A stretch of DNA of 64,000 nucleotides from Alphaproteobacteria bacterium MarineAlpha5_Bin5 (GCA_002938205.1 PTKZ01000005.1:1-64000), one strand, 5' to 3'; numbered from the stretch's first letter, positions 45,289-56,814 are shown. Notes: generated by a model from the sequence alone, not told the origin. Numbers and translations: made by a program.

Positions 45289-47328
45289 ATGAGTTCTAGA
45301 ATTGGTGTAGATATTGGTGGTACCTTTACTGACTTCATTGTTTATGATGAATTAGGAGACAAGGTAATAATTGATAAAATTCCAACAACTCCAGAATCTC
45401 CAGAAAAAGCTGTTATAGAAGTAATAAAAAGAAATCTTAATAAAGAAGAGCTAGAAAAAGTAGATTTTTTTCTTCATGGCACAACTGTTGGATTAAATTC
45501 ATTACTGGAGAGGAAAGGGTCTAAAGTTGGGTTATTATGCACAAAAGGATTTAGAGATATACTTGAAATTAGAAGAGGAGACAGAGATGAAATGTATAAT
45601 TTATTTTGGCAACCAGCACCTCCACTTGTTCCTCGTTTTTTAAGATTAGAAATAGATGAAAGATTATATGCTGATGGAAGTATAAATAAAAAAATTAATA
45701 CTGATGAAATCAAAAGTGCATCTAAAAAGTTTATTGAGGAAGGTGTTAATAGTGTTGCTATAGCTTTTATTAATTCATACACAAATAAAGATCATGAATT
45801 AGAGGCAAGCAAAATATTAATTGAATCAGGATTTAACGGTCAAATATCCTTATCTTCAATGGTTTCTGGTGAATATAGAGAATATGAGAGAACCACAACA
45901 ACTGTTATTGATGCTTTTGTAAAAGCTAGAATGTCAAATTATCTAAATACCTTAAAACAAAGTCTAAATGATCTTGGTTATAAAGGATCATTTTTGGTAA
46001 CACGGTCTGGAAGTGGATCTATGACATTCGATGAAGCAGAGGATCGTCCATTCGAGACAATCATGTCAGGACCTGTAGCTGGAGCAGAAGGTGCTGGGGA
46101 ACTTTCAAGAAAATTAAACAATACTAATATGGTTACAGCGGATGTTGGTGGAACAAGTTTTGATACATGCTTAATAATTGATGGTAGACCTCAAATTCAG
46201 TTTGAAGGAAAAATTGTAGGATTACCAGTTCAATCCCCCTGGGTAGATGTAAGATCTATTGGTGCCGGTGGTGGTTCCATAGCATACTTAGATGAAGGGG
46301 GTTTAATAAGATCAGGTCCTCAGAGCTCTGGAGCATTACCAGGTCCAGCATGTTATGATAGGGGAGGTAAAGAACCAACTACAACTGATGCTGCATTTTA
46401 TTTAGGTATGCTTGGAGAAGGCAAACTTGCCTCAGGGTTACAATTAAATAAATCTTTAGCTGAAAAAGCATTAAATTCAGTAGGTGAAAAAATCAAATTA
46501 TCAGCGTTTAAGACAGCTAAAGGTATTTTACAAATAAGTAGTGCCAATATGGCAGATGCTATTAGAGAAATTACAATAGAACAAGGAATTGATCCGAGAG
46601 AATTAAAATTATTAGCATTTGGAGGTGCTGGACCATTAATGTCAAATTTAATAGCTCAAGAACTTGATATTAAAGAAATTATTATTCCACCTTACTCAGG
46701 AAATTTTTCTGCATGGGGTTTGCTGGGCGCAGATTTGTTACAGATGAATGCTAAAACTAAAATTCTTCGTTTGTCAGAAGAATCAATAAAAGATTGCAAT
46801 GTTATTCTTGATGAATTGTTTGAAGAATTGCAAAAAAGACAAAAAATAGATTTTGATACATCTAATCAAATAAAGGATATAGCTCTTGATATGCGATGGA
46901 TGGGTCAAGAACATACTATTACATTAAAATTAGACAGCGAAAAAGATGGTAAAATTAATTTAAAAGCAGAAGAAATAAAAAATCTTTTTATGAAAGAATA
47001 TCAGCGTACTTTTGGTAGTAAATTAGATACAATTATTGAAATTGTTTCTACAAGAGCATCTTTGAGAGTTCCTCTTCCAAGAAAATCAGAAACTGGAAAC
47101 ATTAAGGAAGAAAATATTGAAATAAGCAAAGATAAAATTCAATGTTTTTCATTTAATAAAAATGAAATTATTGATTTTGAAATAATTTCTAGATCAAACA
47201 TCGATTCAAATTTTACTGGTCCAAAAATTATTGTTGAGAGTACAGCCATTACATATGTTGATGTAAATTATGATGTAAGAAAAGATGCTAACAACAATTT
47301 AATTTTAATTAATAAGGATATGAAATAG
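45289..47328 (+). CDS. hyuA: HyuA-type hydantoinase/5-oxoprolinase A subunit (copy 1)
   Basis: 679 residues from the ATG at 45289, immediately before SSRIGVDIGGTFTDFIV; the upstream TTG would add an unrelated hydrophobic stretch. ASKHA phosphate motifs: GVDIGGTFTD, HGTTVGLNSLLERKG, MVTADVGGTSFDT, GAGGGSIA and LAFGGAGPLM. The C-terminal domain expected for OPLAH-type A subunits is present. It uses ATP to activate a cyclic amide. Two bases separate it from hyuB. Confidence 0.9.
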   Translation: MSSRIGVDIGGTFTDFIVYDELGDKVIIDKIPTTPESPEKAVIEVIKRNLNKEELEKVDFFLHGTTVGLNSLLERKGSKVGLLCTKGFRDILEIRRGDRDEMYNLFWQPAPPLVPRFLRLEIDERLYADGSINKKINTDEIKSASKKFIEEGVNSVAIAFINSYTNKDHELEASKILIESGFNGQISLSSMVSGEYREYERTTTTVIDAFVKARMSNYLNTLKQSLNDLGYKGSFLVTRSGSGSMTFDEAEDRPFETIMSGPVAGAEGAGELSRKLNNTNMVTADVGGTSFDTCLIIDGRPQIQFEGKIVGLPVQSPWVDVRSIGAGGGSIAYLDEGGLIRSGPQSSGALPGPACYDRGGKEPTTTDAAFYLGMLGEGKLASGLQLNKSLAEKALNSVGEKIKLSAFKTAKGILQISSANMADAIREITIEQGIDPRELKLLAFGGAGPLMSNLIAQELDIKEIIIPPYSGNFSAWGLLGADLLQMNAKTKILRLSEESIKDCNVILDELFEELQKRQKIDFDTSNQIKDIALDMRWMGQEHTITLKLDSEKDGKINLKAEEIKNLFMKEYQRTFGSKLDTIIEIVSTRASLRVPLPRKSETGNIKEENIEISKDKIQCFSFNKNEIIDFEIISRSNIDSNFTGPKIIVESTAITYVDVNYDVRKDANNNLILINKDMK

Positions 47329-47330
47329 AT

Positions 47331-49049
47331 ATGGAAAATCAATTACATCATTATAAGTGCGGTATTGATAGAAAAGCTGAAAGAGATGATGTTGATCCAG
47401 TTACAACACAAATTATAAGAAATTCTCTTAACTCTGCCGCAGAACAAATGAAAAGGGCTTTGTGCAGAACTGCAATGTCCCCTGTAATATATGAAGTTTT
47501 AGATTTTGCTGGTGCTATTTACGATAATCATATGAGACTTCTTGCTCAAGCACCTAGTCTTCCTTTGTTCATGGGAACTTTGAATTTTTGCATAGAAGAA
47601 GCTGTAAAGGGAGTTGGTGGCGAAAAAAATTTAAATGATGGAGATATAATTATCTATAACTCACCTTATGGAACAGGTTCTCATCCTCAAGATGCGGCTT
47701 TAGTGGCACCAGTTTTTTTTGAAAATGAATTAATTGCATACACAGCTATAAAAGCTCATTGGCTTGATATAGCTGGGAAGGAACCATATTCAACAGATAC
47801 AGTAGATGTTTTTCAAGAAGGAACTGTTTATCCAGGTGTTAAATTATTTAATAAGGGAGAGCTTGTAGATGATATATACAAAATGTGTATAGCAAATAGC
47901 CGTGTTCCAAATTCTGTTGCAGGAGATATAAATGCGCAGGCTATTGGAGTTAAAGCTGGTGCAACTGCATTAAAAAGAATTCTTTCTAAATATGGAATAA
48001 AAAAATTCAGAGCTGCAGCAGAATCTATTTTTGATGCAGGCGAAATGATTGTTAAAAATTATTTAAAAAAAATACCTAACGGTGAATATTCTGGATCTGG
48101 TCAAATGGATAGCAATGGAGTTGAACCTGGCAATGTGCCTTTTGATATAAAAGTAATTATTGAAGATGAAAAGGTTATATTAGACATGTCTGAAGCACCT
48201 CCTCAACAAAATGGTCCTATTAATTGCCCATTACCTTCTACAGTATCAACTGCTAGAGTGGCAATGAGTATGCTTGCTGGCAGTAATGAAGCTCCGAATG
48301 AAGGATTTTTTAGACCTATAGAAGTTATTACAAAAACAGGAACACTTTTTCATCCAGTATCTCCTGCTCCAGTTTTTTTATATGGCTGGCCTGCACTTCA
48401 AGCTATGGAAGTGTTTTATAGAGCTTTAGGTTCAAAATTTCCTGAAAAAGTTCCAGCTAGTAGTGGAGGCTGCATCAATGCCATAGTTTGGTGGGGGATT
48501 AGAGAAAAAAATGGTGAACCATGGGCAGATGGTGCTCCTCATCCAGTTGGTCAGGGTGCTAGCAGTTTTGGTGATGGAGCTACATGTCTACATCATGCTG
48601 AATCAGCAACTAGATTTGCTCCAGCAGAAGTTTGGGAAAATAGGAATCCCTGGTTAGTTAATAGAGTCGAGTTAATTAAAGATAGTGGTGGTGCTGGTCA
48701 ATACAGAGGAGGACTTGGAGTAAACTTAGAATTCACTATGCTTGAAGATTCATATGCTACAACTGTGTGTGAAAGAACACAATTACCTCCATGGGGGCTG
48801 AATGGTGGAAAAGAAGGACTTGCTAATAACTGCTACGTAATCGAAGAAAATGAAAAAATTACTGAAAAGCCTAAAGCTACAAGGGTTCATGTAAAAAAAG
48901 GAAATAGAGTTTTAATACAATGTGGTGGTGGCGGTGGATATGGTAATCCTAAAGAAAGAAGTTCAGAAAAAATTCTGGATGATTTAAAACAAGGTTATAT
49001 TTCAAAAGAATATATCAAAAAATTTCATCCAGAAGTAAGTATAAGTTAA
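47331..49049 (+). CDS. hyuB: HyuB-type hydantoinase/oxoprolinase B subunit (copy 2)
   Basis: 572 residues. Same blocks as the divergent copy, including CLKVP-free B-subunit core NGPINCPLPSTVSTARVA and C-terminal CGGGGGYGNPKER. It lies two bases after hyuA and ends directly at the next hyuA ATG, giving an A-B-A-B operon. It should form the catalytic complex with the preceding HyuA. Substrates of known relatives include N-methylhydantoin, 5-oxoproline and acetone-type carboxylation targets. Confidence 0.9.
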   Translation: MENQLHHYKCGIDRKAERDDVDPVTTQIIRNSLNSAAEQMKRALCRTAMSPVIYEVLDFAGAIYDNHMRLLAQAPSLPLFMGTLNFCIEEAVKGVGGEKNLNDGDIIIYNSPYGTGSHPQDAALVAPVFFENELIAYTAIKAHWLDIAGKEPYSTDTVDVFQEGTVYPGVKLFNKGELVDDIYKMCIANSRVPNSVAGDINAQAIGVKAGATALKRILSKYGIKKFRAAAESIFDAGEMIVKNYLKKIPNGEYSGSGQMDSNGVEPGNVPFDIKVIIEDEKVILDMSEAPPQQNGPINCPLPSTVSTARVAMSMLAGSNEAPNEGFFRPIEVITKTGTLFHPVSPAPVFLYGWPALQAMEVFYRALGSKFPEKVPASSGGCINAIVWWGIREKNGEPWADGAPHPVGQGASSFGDGATCLHHAESATRFAPAEVWENRNPWLVNRVELIKDSGGAGQYRGGLGVNLEFTMLEDSYATTVCERTQLPPWGLNGGKEGLANNCYVIEENEKITEKPKATRVHVKKGNRVLIQCGGGGGYGNPKERSSEKILDDLKQGYISKEYIKKFHPEVSIS

Positions 49050-51128
49050 ATGTATAGAGTAGCAACAGATGTTGGAGGGACATTTACAGATTTAGTTTAT
49101 TTTGAAATAGATCAATCAACAGGAAAAGCTCTTAAAATAAAGACAGCTAAAAGCGATACAACTCCAAGTAGTTATGAAAAAGGTGTATTTGATACAATTA
49201 ATAAAGTTAATGTTAATATTGAAAAATCTATTTTTTTTGCCCATGGAACAACAGTAGTTATTAATTCAATAACTGAAAGAAAAGGTGTTTTAACAGGATT
49301 AATTACAACGCAAGGTTTTAGGGATAGTATTGAAATTGCTAGAGGAGACAGACCCGATTTTTTTAATTTGAGATATCAAAAACCAAAACCATTTGTTTCT
49401 CGATATCTTAGAGCGGAAGTTCCAGGAAGAATAGATTTTTTAGGAAAAGAGTTAATCCCTTTAGACTTAGCTAATTTAGATTCAATATTAGAAAGTTTTA
49501 AAAAACATAAAGTTCAGTCAATTGCTGTTTGCTTAATTCATTCATACGCAAATTCATCTCATGAAAAAAAAGTTGTCGAACATATAAAATCGAGCTGGCC
49601 AGAAATAGATGTTGTAGCTTCTCATCAAATAACAAGGGAATGGAGAGAATATGAGAGAACAAATACTACAGCTTTATGTGCGTATGTTAAACCAATAGCA
49701 AGAAATTATTTGGACAAATTAAATAAAAGATTAATAGAATCAAATTTTAAAGGGAATCCATATGTAATGCAATCAAATGGCGGTATTGATACTTTTGAAT
49801 CTACAAAAAATATACCATTAACAATGATAGAATCAGGACCAACAAGTGGGGTTTTAGGTGCTGCTGAATTAGGTAAATTAATAAATGAAAAAAATATTAT
49901 TACTTTAGATGTTGGAGGAACAACTGCTAAATGCTCTCTTATAGAAAGTGGAAATGTAAAAATTAATACAAATTATTGGATTGAAAAAAATCGTTTATCA
50001 GCTGGTTATCCGGTAATGCTACCTGTTGTGGATATTGTAGAAATTGGAAATGGAGGAGGAAGTATTGCATGGGTGGACAATTATAATAAATTACATGTTG
50101 GTCCTCAAAGCGCTGGTGCAGACCCTGGACCAGTTGCTTATGGTAAGGGAGGTACTTTAATAACAACAACGGATGCAAATTTGATTACAAACAGAATTAA
50201 TCAAAAATATTTTTGTGGAGGTGAAATTGAAGCAGATATGAAAGGAGTAAATAATAATATCGAATCTCTGTCCAAAAAATTGAAATTTACAAATGAAGAA
50301 ACTGCAAGAGGCATTATTCGAATAGCTAATAATAACATGATAAATGCCTTAAAATTAGTATCTGTAAATAAAGGTTATGACCCAAGAGAATTTACTTTGG
50401 TAGCTTTTGGGGGAGGGGGAGGTATGCACGCAACTTCTCTTGCTAAAGAGTTAAATATCCCAAAAGTAATTATACCAGTTAATTCATCTGTCTTTTCTGC
50501 ATGGGGAATGCTGATGAGTGATTTAAGAAGAGATTATATTTTAACCAAATTAACAACAATGAATGAAGATGCGGCTGATGTTTTAAATAAAACTTTTAAT
50601 GATATGGAGAGCCAAGCAATAGCGAGCTTTAATAAAGAAAATATTTCAAAAGATTTAATTTCCTTCCAAAGATTTGGTAGTTTTAGATATTTAGGGCAAG
50701 ATCATTCTGTTGAAATTTCTGTTGATAATTTAAACTTTGATAAAAATTCAATTGAAAAAATAATTAATGATTTTCATAATCAATATGAAAAAGAATTTAC
50801 CTATAGATTAGATAGTCAAGTTGATATGATTCAGTTTCATTTAGTTGCTTTTGCAAAAATTGATAAACCAGATCTGCAAGTGAGAGAAAAAACAGGAATT
50901 CCAATAGAAAAAACAATTAAAGAAAAGAGAAAGGTTGATTTTGATCAAATGGGTATACATAACTCCAATATTTATGACTTTGATTTATTAGAGCCTGAAA
51001 TGGAATTTAATGGTCCTGCAATTGTTGAAGATCCCAGTACTACTGTTGTAATTTTTCCTGATCAAAAATGTAAAGTAGATGACTATGCTAATTTACACAT
51101 TTCAATTTTTGGAGAAAAGAATGAATAA
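49050..51128 (+). CDS. hyuA: HyuA-type hydantoinase/5-oxoprolinase A subunit (copy 2)
   Basis: 692 residues. VATDVGGTFTDLVYFE, FFAHGTTVVINSITERKG, ITLDVGGTTAKCSLIE, GNGGGSIAW and VAFGGGGGMHATSLAKEL. It differs clearly from the first HyuA in the substrate-facing regions (HQITREWREYERTNTTALCAYVKP), so the two pairs probably handle different compounds or successive steps. Starts directly after hyuB with no spacer; overlaps the next hyuB by eight bases. Confidence 0.9.
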   Translation: MYRVATDVGGTFTDLVYFEIDQSTGKALKIKTAKSDTTPSSYEKGVFDTINKVNVNIEKSIFFAHGTTVVINSITERKGVLTGLITTQGFRDSIEIARGDRPDFFNLRYQKPKPFVSRYLRAEVPGRIDFLGKELIPLDLANLDSILESFKKHKVQSIAVCLIHSYANSSHEKKVVEHIKSSWPEIDVVASHQITREWREYERTNTTALCAYVKPIARNYLDKLNKRLIESNFKGNPYVMQSNGGIDTFESTKNIPLTMIESGPTSGVLGAAELGKLINEKNIITLDVGGTTAKCSLIESGNVKINTNYWIEKNRLSAGYPVMLPVVDIVEIGNGGGSIAWVDNYNKLHVGPQSAGADPGPVAYGKGGTLITTTDANLITNRINQKYFCGGEIEADMKGVNNNIESLSKKLKFTNEETARGIIRIANNNMINALKLVSVNKGYDPREFTLVAFGGGGGMHATSLAKELNIPKVIIPVNSSVFSAWGMLMSDLRRDYILTKLTTMNEDAADVLNKTFNDMESQAIASFNKENISKDLISFQRFGSFRYLGQDHSVEISVDNLNFDKNSIEKIINDFHNQYEKEFTYRLDSQVDMIQFHLVAFAKIDKPDLQVREKTGIPIEKTIKEKRKVDFDQMGIHNSNIYDFDLLEPEMEFNGPAIVEDPSTTVVIFPDQKCKVDDYANLHISIFGEKNE

Positions 51129-52779
51129 ATTGAACATAGATCCAATTACATCTGAAATTATTCAAAGCTCTTTACAGGCTGCATGTGATGAAATGTTTGT
51201 TGCAATGAGAAAAACTGCAATGAGTTCAATTATTTATGAAGTTTTAGATTTTGGTACTGCTGTAACAGACTCCAAAGGTAATATTGCTGCTTCAGGAGCT
51301 GGTATTCCTGCCTTCATAGCCATGTGTGATAAAGCTGTTCAAGCCGTTATTAAAAAATATGATGATTCTGAAATTAAAGAAGGAGATGTTTTTGCAACTA
51401 ATGATCCTTATAATGGTGGAGTTACACATTTAAATGATGTTATAGTAGTAATGCCTGTATTTTCTGGAGATGAAAAAATTGCTTGGACAGCAAATATTGC
51501 TCATTGGCCCGATCTTGGTGGAATGGCACCAGGTGGAATTTCTGCAGATGCTAAAGAAATATTTCAAGAAGGACTTCAATTACCTGTTATTAAAATGATT
51601 AGTGAAGGTAAACCTATTCAATCTGTCATTGATATTATTACTGCCAATAGTCGTGTTCCACAATATACGCTTGGAGATATGTGGGCAGCAATAGCATCAA
51701 TAAGAGTTGGAGAAAAAAGAATTAAGGATATAGCTTCTAAATACGGAAAAGATACTTTTAAGCAATCAGTTCAACTTTTCATGGATTATGGAGAAAATGC
51801 TTCCTTAGATGCTTTATCTAAATTACCGCATGGTAAATTTCATGGAGAGGATTTACTTGATGATGGTAGGAAAATTCAAGTTGATGTAACCATAAATGAA
51901 AAAGAGTTTATAGTTGATTTAAGAAATAATCCTGCGCAAGATGAAGGTCCTAATAATGCTTCTTATGATGGAACAGTTGTATCCGCACAAATGGCATTCA
52001 AAGGTATAACCTCAAGTGATTTTGTATGCAATGCAGGAACTTTTCGTCCATTAAAAGTCATATGTGATGAAGGTTCTATGTTTAATCCAGTTAGACCAGC
52101 AGCTCAAGGTATATATTATGAAACAGACATAAGATCTTATGATTTAATTTGGAAAACTATTTCACACTTAAATCCAGATAAATCTTCTGCAGGAAGCTTT
52201 GCCTCTATTTGTGGAACTTTTATGGGTGGACAACATCCTGATACTGGAGCTACATTTATTATTATAGAGCCTCAGGTAGGTGGCTGGGGAGCAAGTAGTG
52301 TAAGTGATGGATGTAATGCTAATTTTTCTGCGTTTCACGGAGATACATTTAATACACCTGCAGAAATTTCAGAAGCGCGCCATGGTGTTTACGTTGATCA
52401 AATGAGACTAACTGATGAAGATGGTGGTGAAGGAAAATTTAGAGGAGGGAAAGGAATTGTCATGGATTATAGAGTCAGATCTAAAAATGCTTGGGTATCT
52501 GTTGCCTATACCAGATCAAAAAGTCTTCCCTGGCCTTTAGATGGAGGTAATGAAGGAGGGTCAAATTATATTGAAATTATAAGAAAAAATGGAAAAAAAG
52601 AAAAATACTCAGTAGTTACAGGACTCTCCCTAGAACCTAATGACGTAGTAAGAATTCATACAGGAAATGGCGGAGGATGCGGTAACCCTAAGGAAAGAGA
52701 TCGTAATCTTATAAAAGAAGATTTACTTAATGAATACATAACTAAAGAACAAGCTCAAAAATTTTATAACTTCAAATAA
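51121..52779 (+). CDS. hyuB: HyuB-type hydantoinase/oxoprolinase B subunit (copy 3)
   Basis: 552 residues from the ATG at 51121, supported by GGAG at 51111 and by MNKLNIDPITSEIIQ matching the usual B-subunit start; an earlier in-frame start lies inside hyuA. Core blocks: EGDVFATNDPYNGGVTHLND, IAHWPDLGGMAPG, VDLRNNPAQDEGPNNASYDG, GGGCGNPKERD. More diverged than the other two HyuB copies, matching its diverged HyuA partner. Last gene of the A-B-A-B operon. Confidence 0.9.
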   Translation: MNKLNIDPITSEIIQSSLQAACDEMFVAMRKTAMSSIIYEVLDFGTAVTDSKGNIAASGAGIPAFIAMCDKAVQAVIKKYDDSEIKEGDVFATNDPYNGGVTHLNDVIVVMPVFSGDEKIAWTANIAHWPDLGGMAPGGISADAKEIFQEGLQLPVIKMISEGKPIQSVIDIITANSRVPQYTLGDMWAAIASIRVGEKRIKDIASKYGKDTFKQSVQLFMDYGENASLDALSKLPHGKFHGEDLLDDGRKIQVDVTINEKEFIVDLRNNPAQDEGPNNASYDGTVVSAQMAFKGITSSDFVCNAGTFRPLKVICDEGSMFNPVRPAAQGIYYETDIRSYDLIWKTISHLNPDKSSAGSFASICGTFMGGQHPDTGATFIIIEPQVGGWGASSVSDGCNANFSAFHGDTFNTPAEISEARHGVYVDQMRLTDEDGGEGKFRGGKGIVMDYRVRSKNAWVSVAYTRSKSLPWPLDGGNEGGSNYIEIIRKNGKKEKYSVVTGLSLEPNDVVRIHTGNGGGCGNPKERDRNLIKEDLLNEYITKEQAQKFYNFK

Positions 52780-52818
52780 CAATTTATTTTTTGTTAATAT
52801 TAATCAAAAATATTATAT

Positions 52819-53925
52819 TTATAAAATTGTAAACAAAGGTTTGCCTAATTTTTTTTCATTTACTGTAAGCCCCAATCCAAATTTATCCGATGCTACAAAA
52901 TTACCATTTTTTCTTTGAGGTGAATCTTTAGAATAATTTATTTTATTATAGCTATTAAAATCAGTTGATGAAAAACGATATTTTTCAGGAGTGCTGTGAG
53001 CAAGATGTGATATTGCTGAAGTTGCAATATCTCCTCCCCAAGAATCTTCAATTGTCATTGCTATTCCTAATTCAACGCACAAATCACGCAACAATCTACT
53101 TTTAGTTAATCCTCCAATTTTGCTTATTTTGATATTTATTAAATCCATAGCTTTATCATTATAAGCTTTTAATAATGCATCTACGGAATCTATTGTTTCA
53201 TCTAAAATAAAAGGTTTATTCGTTTTTTTTCTAACTGATAAATTTTCTACATAAGAAATACAAGGTTGTTCAATATAAATATTTAAGTCTTTTGTTGCAT
53301 TAATAACATTTAAAGCGTCATGCATTAACCACCCTGTATTAGCATCTGCAACTAAGACATCATTTTTATTTAAAATAGATCTTACAAGCTTTATTCTTTC
53401 AATATCTTCATCTGGCTTGCCACCTACTTTTAGTTGAAATTTTTTATAACCTTCTTTTTTGTATTTCTTAACTTTTTTTGACATCTGTTTAGAATCTTCT
53501 TGCGATATTGCTCTGTACAATTCTACATGTTTGCCAAATTTACCTCCCAATATTTTCCAAAGTGGTTGCTTAGTATATTTTCCTAATATATCCCAACAAG
53601 CCATATCAATTGGCGATTTTACATAATTATGACCCTTTAAGTGTCTGTCCATTTGTTGATTAATATCATTAAGATTAGTAGGATCTTTGCCAATGAGAGA
53701 TTTTCCAATTTTTTTAATACCAGTTCTCACCCCTTCTGGATAAGCTGGTAAATATGCTGGCCCAAGTGTACATACTTCTCCAAATCCAATAATATGTTTA
53801 TTTGTATTAATTTTAACTATAGTTGAATCGAAAACTGACACAGAATTTTGATGGGACCAATTATAACTTCCTTCCTTCAAAGGTAAGTCTAACTTATAAA
53901 CTTCTATAGAATCAATTTTAATCAT
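52819..53925 (-). CDS. Enolase-superfamily enzyme (muconate lactonizing/racemase subgroup), possibly acting on hydroxyproline-like substrates
   Basis: 368 residues. Catalytic set of the MLE subgroup is complete: K166 in FQLKVGG, metal ligands D194 (VADAN), E219 (IEQP) and D242 (LDET), and the second base K266 in INIKISKIGG. The N-terminal capping segment GFGEVCTLGPAYLPAYPEGVR strongly recalls cis-3-hydroxy-L-proline dehydratase and 4-hydroxyproline-betaine 2-epimerase (HpbD) proteins; this is from memory, not an alignment. It stands alone between the hyu operon and atpC. Confidence 0.78.
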   Translation of the reverse strand: MIKIDSIEVYKLDLPLKEGSYNWSHQNSVSVFDSTIVKINTNKHIIGFGEVCTLGPAYLPAYPEGVRTGIKKIGKSLIGKDPTNLNDINQQMDRHLKGHNYVKSPIDMACWDILGKYTKQPLWKILGGKFGKHVELYRAISQEDSKQMSKKVKKYKKEGYKKFQLKVGGKPDEDIERIKLVRSILNKNDVLVADANTGWLMHDALNVINATKDLNIYIEQPCISYVENLSVRKKTNKPFILDETIDSVDALLKAYNDKAMDLINIKISKIGGLTKSRLLRDLCVELGIAMTIEDSWGGDIATSAISHLAHSTPEKYRFSSTDFNSYNKINYSKDSPQRKNGNFVASDKFGLGLTVNEKKLGKPLFTIL

Positions 53926-54076
53926 TTCTATACTTCTACAACTATTTCACTTATCTAAACATTAATATTTAATACTAAAAAAATTAATATCCATAGATTT
54001 AGTAGTTAAAATTACTAAAAAAACACCAATAATTATTTTTAAAGTGGAAAAGTTAAAAAAGACTATTATTTAAAAA

Positions 54077-54474
54077 TTAAATCTTTTCATAAAATGAAGA
54101 ATTTAAAGCATCAACTTTTGCCTTAGCAACTAATAGTTGATTTTTTGAATCTGCTGAATCTTTATTTTCTAATTCCTGCATTTCTTTTTCAATTGAATTT
54201 TTATCTAATGTGTTCATTTCATCAACACCTTCTGCAAGAACAATGCATTTTTCAGGATTAATTTCAACAAAACCACCAGCGACAAAGAATGACTTCAGTA
54301 AATTCTTATCTTCTCCATAGATCATTATACGACCTGGTCTAAGAGATGATAATACTTTGCTGTGACCGGGAAGTACACCAATATCGCCATCCTTTCCTGG
54401 AACAATAATCATTCCAACATCATCATTAAAGATGAGTTTTTCAGGGGAAACTAAATCAAAATTTATTTTTGCCA

Positions 54475-54475
<1 letters not shown>
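54077..54475 (-). CDS. atpC: F1 ATP synthase subunit epsilon
   Basis: 132 residues. N-terminal beta sandwich: LVSPEKLIF, VPGKDGDIGVLPGHSKVLSSLRPG, FFVAGGFVEINPEKCIVLAEG; a C-terminal helical pair follows. Regulatory and coupling subunit of the central stalk. Overlaps atpD by one base; last gene of atpHAGDC. Confidence 0.94.
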
Positions 54476-55911
<1,436 letters not shown>

Positions 55912-56811
55912 TTAAACTGATTCAGCCCCTGAAATAATTTCAATTAATTCTTTTGTTATAAACGCTTGTCGTGTTCTATTATATTTTAAAGTTAAACTAT
56001 CTATCATTTCACCTGCATTTCGAGTAGCATTATCCATCGCTGCCATACGAGCACCTTGTTCTCCAGCATCACTTTCTAACAATACTTTAAAAATCTGAAT
56101 AGATACATTTTTAGGTAGTAAATCTTGAAGAATTGTTTCTTCATCAGGTTCATAAGCATAAATTGCATTTGTTGATGTTTCTTCATTTGAAGTTTTTTTA
56201 TCGTCAGAAGAACTTGAAACATCTAGTGGTATAAGTTGTTGTTGTGTTACTTCTTGAGTAATAGCAGACTTAAATTTGTTGAAAACAAGAATACATTTAT
56301 CAAATTTACCTTCAAAATATAATTCTTGTAATTTCGTTGAAATAGAAAAGGCTGCTTCATAACCCGTACTTGAAACATTCATATCTACAAAGCTCTCAAT
56401 AATTTTATCTTTCATTACGCGGTTAAAAAAATCTCTAGTCTTTTTTCCAACTGGTAATAATTGAACTTTCTTATTTTGAGACTCAAGAGATTGAATTAAT
56501 TTGTAAGTTTCTTTATTAATACTACTATTAAAGCCTCCGCATAAGCCTCTATCAGCACTTACTGGTACGATAATATAATTTTGATCATTTCCTGTGCCTG
56601 TTAAAAGTTTAATTATACCTTCACCAGATGCTGCGGATGAGGCTAAAGATGATAACATTTCTTCCAAACGTGAAGAGTAAGGACGTGCCGCCTCAGCCTT
56701 TTCTTGTGAACGACGCAGTTTACTAGCAGCAACCATTTTCATAGCAGAAGTTATTTTTTTTGTAGATCCAACAGAATTAATCTGCATTTTTATATCTTTA
56801 AGGCTTGGCAT
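55912..56811 (-). CDS. atpG: F1 ATP synthase subunit gamma
   Basis: 299 residues. Begins MPSLKDIKMQINSVGSTKKITSAMKMVAASKLRR, and the C-terminus holds ARMAAMDNATRNAGEMIDSLTLKYNRTRQAFIT, the two coiled-coil ends of the rotor shaft. A Ser/Asp/Lys-rich loop near 200-215 is slightly longer than usual. Three bases after atpA. Confidence 0.95.
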   Translation of the reverse strand: MPSLKDIKMQINSVGSTKKITSAMKMVAASKLRRSQEKAEAARPYSSRLEEMLSSLASSAASGEGIIKLLTGTGNDQNYIIVPVSADRGLCGGFNSSINKETYKLIQSLESQNKKVQLLPVGKKTRDFFNRVMKDKIIESFVDMNVSSTGYEAAFSISTKLQELYFEGKFDKCILVFNKFKSAITQEVTQQQLIPLDVSSSSDDKKTSNEETSTNAIYAYEPDEETILQDLLPKNVSIQIFKVLLESDAGEQGARMAAMDNATRNAGEMIDSLTLKYNRTRQAFITKELIEIISGAESV

Positions 56812-56814
56812 AAA

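Noticed and set aside
25886..53925. Recent horizontal transfer of the 28-kb block
   Set aside because: By eye its base composition and codon style match the flanks and there is no integrase, transposase or edge repeat. An accessory locus is supported; recent transfer is not.
53995..54030. TTTAGTA/TACTAAA inverted repeat after atpC as a terminator
   Set aside because: All A-T stem with an eight-base loop, and the T-run lies before rather than after it in the direction of atp transcription.
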